A stretch of DNA of 64,000 nt from positions 25,420,001 to 25,484,000 of the forward strand of contig OY987267.1 in assembly GCA_963920665.1 (NCBI GenBank), written 5' to 3'. The position numbers and the translations under genes are program-made. This document shows positions 61,173 to 64,000 of the stretch, piece by piece (position 1 is the stretch's first letter; each line of letters begins with the position of its first letter). Under the pieces are notes generated by a model. That model was not told the origin of the DNA and did not search any database. It saw nothing but the letters and a program-made list of their open reading frames with translations. This stretch comes from Straminergon stramineum. Its lineage: Eukaryota > Streptophyta > Bryopsida > Hypnales > Calliergonaceae.

Positions 61173-64000
61173 GTTAGAACAACTACAACTACATCAGTGC
61201 ATTAGCGCGGGGAACTCCGACATCTTTAAAATGGGATAAAATGCAGACAAAGAAAATCAACAACAAGAAGCACCTTTATAACTCTTACCAACCCTAAATG
61301 ACAAGGGAAACTTGGAAATAGTGAAAACAATAATCATATGCAATAAAAGAAGTAGCTTACTGTCTTTCTGAGCAAATGTTCAAATTCCTGGCACACTCCT
61401 AGGGCTTCACGTTCTTCTACTGATTCACTAAGACAATTGAATGGCCCACAATCTGAAATGCCACATCGCAGACAATGAGGTTCATCACAACGATAATGCA
61501 AACCAGCAAAAAAGAATGTGTATACACAAAAGAATGCACCTTCACAACTTAGATGTGGACCACAGAACTTGTCGTCTACCTATGGAAGCAAACAAAAAAG
61601 TGCATAGACAGACACTGCAATGAGTATCTACAATAAATTGGACCTAAGCAACCAAAACTCCTAAACCCTACCAAATGTGGAAACAAGCAAGGGAATGCAT
61701 CGTACAAATTGAAAGCAAACAGTAGAGCAAGTTGGCATATAGGAACGACTTCTACAAGTGGAAATTGAGCAAGGAAAACCAACAAGATGCACTCTACATC
61801 TCAATGCACAAATGCATAGACTACCAGAACTAAAGTATGCACTTACAACAAAGAACTCCAACAACAAAGAAAAGGAAAAAGAAGACAAAAATTGAACTTA
61901 CGAGGGTGAGGAAGCACCTGAAGACTTTATGACACCACTTCTAAACCCAAACTTCTATAACTCTAGACTGCCAAGTTCTCGAAACCGCCGACGAACTACC
62001 TCGCCTCACAGGTTTGGTTCAAGAACTCCAAGAATCACAGAGAACCTGCACAAAAATCTTGCAAACAGAAGTCACAACATGAAAGAGAAAGATCCAAAAA
62101 AAACAGAAACTGAGAAGTGCAAGCATATGTGCGGAAACAAGAAGCAAGCACGAAGCAGGAGTTTGGAATGAAGGAGAAGACGGGAAAAAGCATTCCTGGA
62201 AAACCCTAAACGTGCGGGGTACCCTATACTCGTGTGGTACTTTAAAGCACCTTTTTTTTTAAATTTTGAGAAAGGGTGAAGATATTGATTACTTAGAATT
62301 TGGTGAAGTATTGTTTTTCTACAATCTACATTCATCTATCTTATGGACCAAAAAATATTTTTCAATCACTTTCATGTACTTTTTCATCCAAATTTGGCTA
62401 CTTCATCCACCTTTTCAATAGAAATAGAAATGTCCTTGCGAAAAAAGATTTCTTTTATTTGGTATAAAGTACACATTCATTTTGAAAATTCTTAAGTAGA
62501 AGTAGGTCCAACATTACAAGGAGAACGGAATCATCAATATATGGCTTGAACATGGGTCTCTAAATATAGAAATCTTATTGGTGAGATTGTTCTAGGAAAC
62601 CTAATGTTGTCAAACAATTTATTTTGAAAAATAGTGAAATTTTCATTCATCAATGAATTGTGCTTAGTATTTCTTCAAGGAAATGCTCATATTGCCTAAA
62701 AAGGAACATTATTCATATTAACTTTCACATCAAATGGAATGAATGAAAGCTTAACACGTGGACATAAATGCAATCTTCTAGAAAAAAGTATTTTAAAGTT
62801 TCATTTGAATATTTCAAAGATTTAGATTCGACAAAAAAATTCGCTTGACCATGCATATCCACTACATGCTCAAACAAATCACTCATCCCCTTGTTGCCTT
62901 TGCCCACTTGCATATATAGAGATTTTTTTTTCTTACAGTGGCCTTAAATATTGATTGGCTTAATTTCTCTCCCAACACTATCCACATTGACCATTTTATG
63001 TATGGTTTGACTTTAGCGTAGTTTTCCTCTAAATCAAAAGTTCCTTTCACGTATGGAAAGAAAACTTGAAGAATGACAAGAGGAAGATATAGAAGACTGT
63101 TCAATTTTTGGGGGCATTTAGGAGTTATGAAAAGCAAAGTAAACCTTGTCATCTTGTCCACTTTTTTCTCTTGGAAGTTTGTGAAAATTGAGTTAAAAAA
63201 TGAATCCTGTACACATTATTCTTTATTAAAAAGATAAATAGATACTATGATTGGAGTGCCTACAGAAACACATGCTTCATAATTACTTTCACAATACTAA
63301 TGTAAATGAAATTAACCAATCTCTCTATATTTTGACCAAAATTTATTCTATAAGGAATCAATTAAAGAAATTATTTAAAACTTTAATTTGTGCTTTTTCT
63401 ATGCATGAGCTTGACCATTCTGAATTTTTTTTCCCAAACATCAATTAAAATCTTAATTATATTCCCATGAATGGAATTTGTTTTTCCATCCTAAAATGAA
63501 ATTTCCAAAAATCTTGCTAAAAACTAAGATCATAGGGACCAAATCAAACCTTGAGTTGTCTCCCAAGGGAACACTTGGGACATTTGGATTAAGGGGTTGA
63601 TGAAAATAGAACAAGTAAAAGGTTCTTGAACAAAAATCAATCCACCTAATAAAATCGAGGAATTAAAGAAGTTGTGAAATCACTTGGAGTCAATTTTTTT
63701 AGATGACTGTATTCAAATGGAAATGAAAAAAAATCTTGTTATGACTTCCACAACAATTAACTTTCACATGGCTATTTGTGTTTAGAATTTTGAAGAACTA
63801 TTGTAAGCGAGACAAAGTTCTAGGGTAAAAGAGAAATTTGTATTAGTATGGCAATTACATTTGTTTGATGATTTAAAAAAATTTGAAGGGCACTTTTGAA
63901 GGGAAACTACGAAAATCAAATTCTTTACTTTCCCCCCAAAAGGTAAAGGATTTGATTTGTGTGAGGTTTTGAAAGGCCTATATGTACCATAATTGAAGAC
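61173..64000. other. No gene seen
   Basis: 61.2-62.2 kb has more balanced composition and could be the distal promoter or 5' untranslated exons of the methyltransferase-like gene. Beyond 62.25 kb it is AT-rich. A solitary TTAA-type end (GGGGGCATTTAGGAGTTA) lies near 63.11-63.13 kb. Confidence 0.45.

Noticed and set aside
1..64000. tRNA or rRNA genes
   Set aside because: No cloverleaf with both internal boxes and a proper acceptor stem was seen. The best B-box (near 6.76 kb) fits a SINE fragment at most.

Overview
The window is nuclear DNA of a land plant. The evidence is a complete 15-exon plastid-type glutamate-cysteine ligase gene (GSH1), a second spliced gene of the ZNF830/CCDC16 family, canonical GT-AG introns, and a very AT-rich background full of short non-autonomous transposons. 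The species cannot be named. GSH1 lacks the second cysteine of a disulfide pair reported as rosid-specific, and TTAA-targeted (piggyBac-like) elements are common here, so a non-rosid, possibly non-seed plant fits; this is inference.

Layout. 1-2.0 kb: GC-richer, no coding sequence found, perhaps the upstream or 5' region of a gene outside the window. 2-31.7 kb: gene desert made of MITE families, many bounded by TTAA. They sit in trains that share single TTAA boundaries (10.2-12.4 kb, 17.5-18.9 kb, 20.9-21.7 kb). 31.8-37.6 kb, minus strand: GSH1, predicted 530 aa. 38-46.6 kb: more TTAA elements and foldback repeats. 47.6-49.6 kb, minus strand: ZNF830-like gene, six coding exons, 262 aa as modelled, with the expected N-terminal zinc finger not found. 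49.6-50.9 kb: unassigned exon-like pieces on the same strand. 51.2-52.3 kb: one TTAA element nested inside another of its own family. 53.2-53.7 kb: a hairpin with arms of about 230 nt. 53.8-60.3 kb, minus strand: two decayed intron-containing genes in a row, one resembling a beta-type amino-DNA methyltransferase and one carrying an FCP1/NIF phosphatase domain. 60.36-61.17 kb: an array of near-palindromic 23-27 bp sites directly upstream of the methyltransferase-like gene, with further copies in that gene's non-coding gaps.

How things fit. GSH1 catalyses the committed step of glutathione synthesis in plastids and is the clear housekeeping gene. The ZNF830-like gene is probably a nuclear protein. 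The 53-61 kb block is the least explained part: long colinear reading frames broken by about a dozen stops, almost all TAG or TGA, at least two at positions where a tryptophan is expected. That is the pattern left when a methylated, silenced sequence decays by C-to-T change. With its palindrome array and flanking hairpin it may be a large mobile or domesticated cassette. Stretches not listed as features are AT-rich DNA in which I see no gene.
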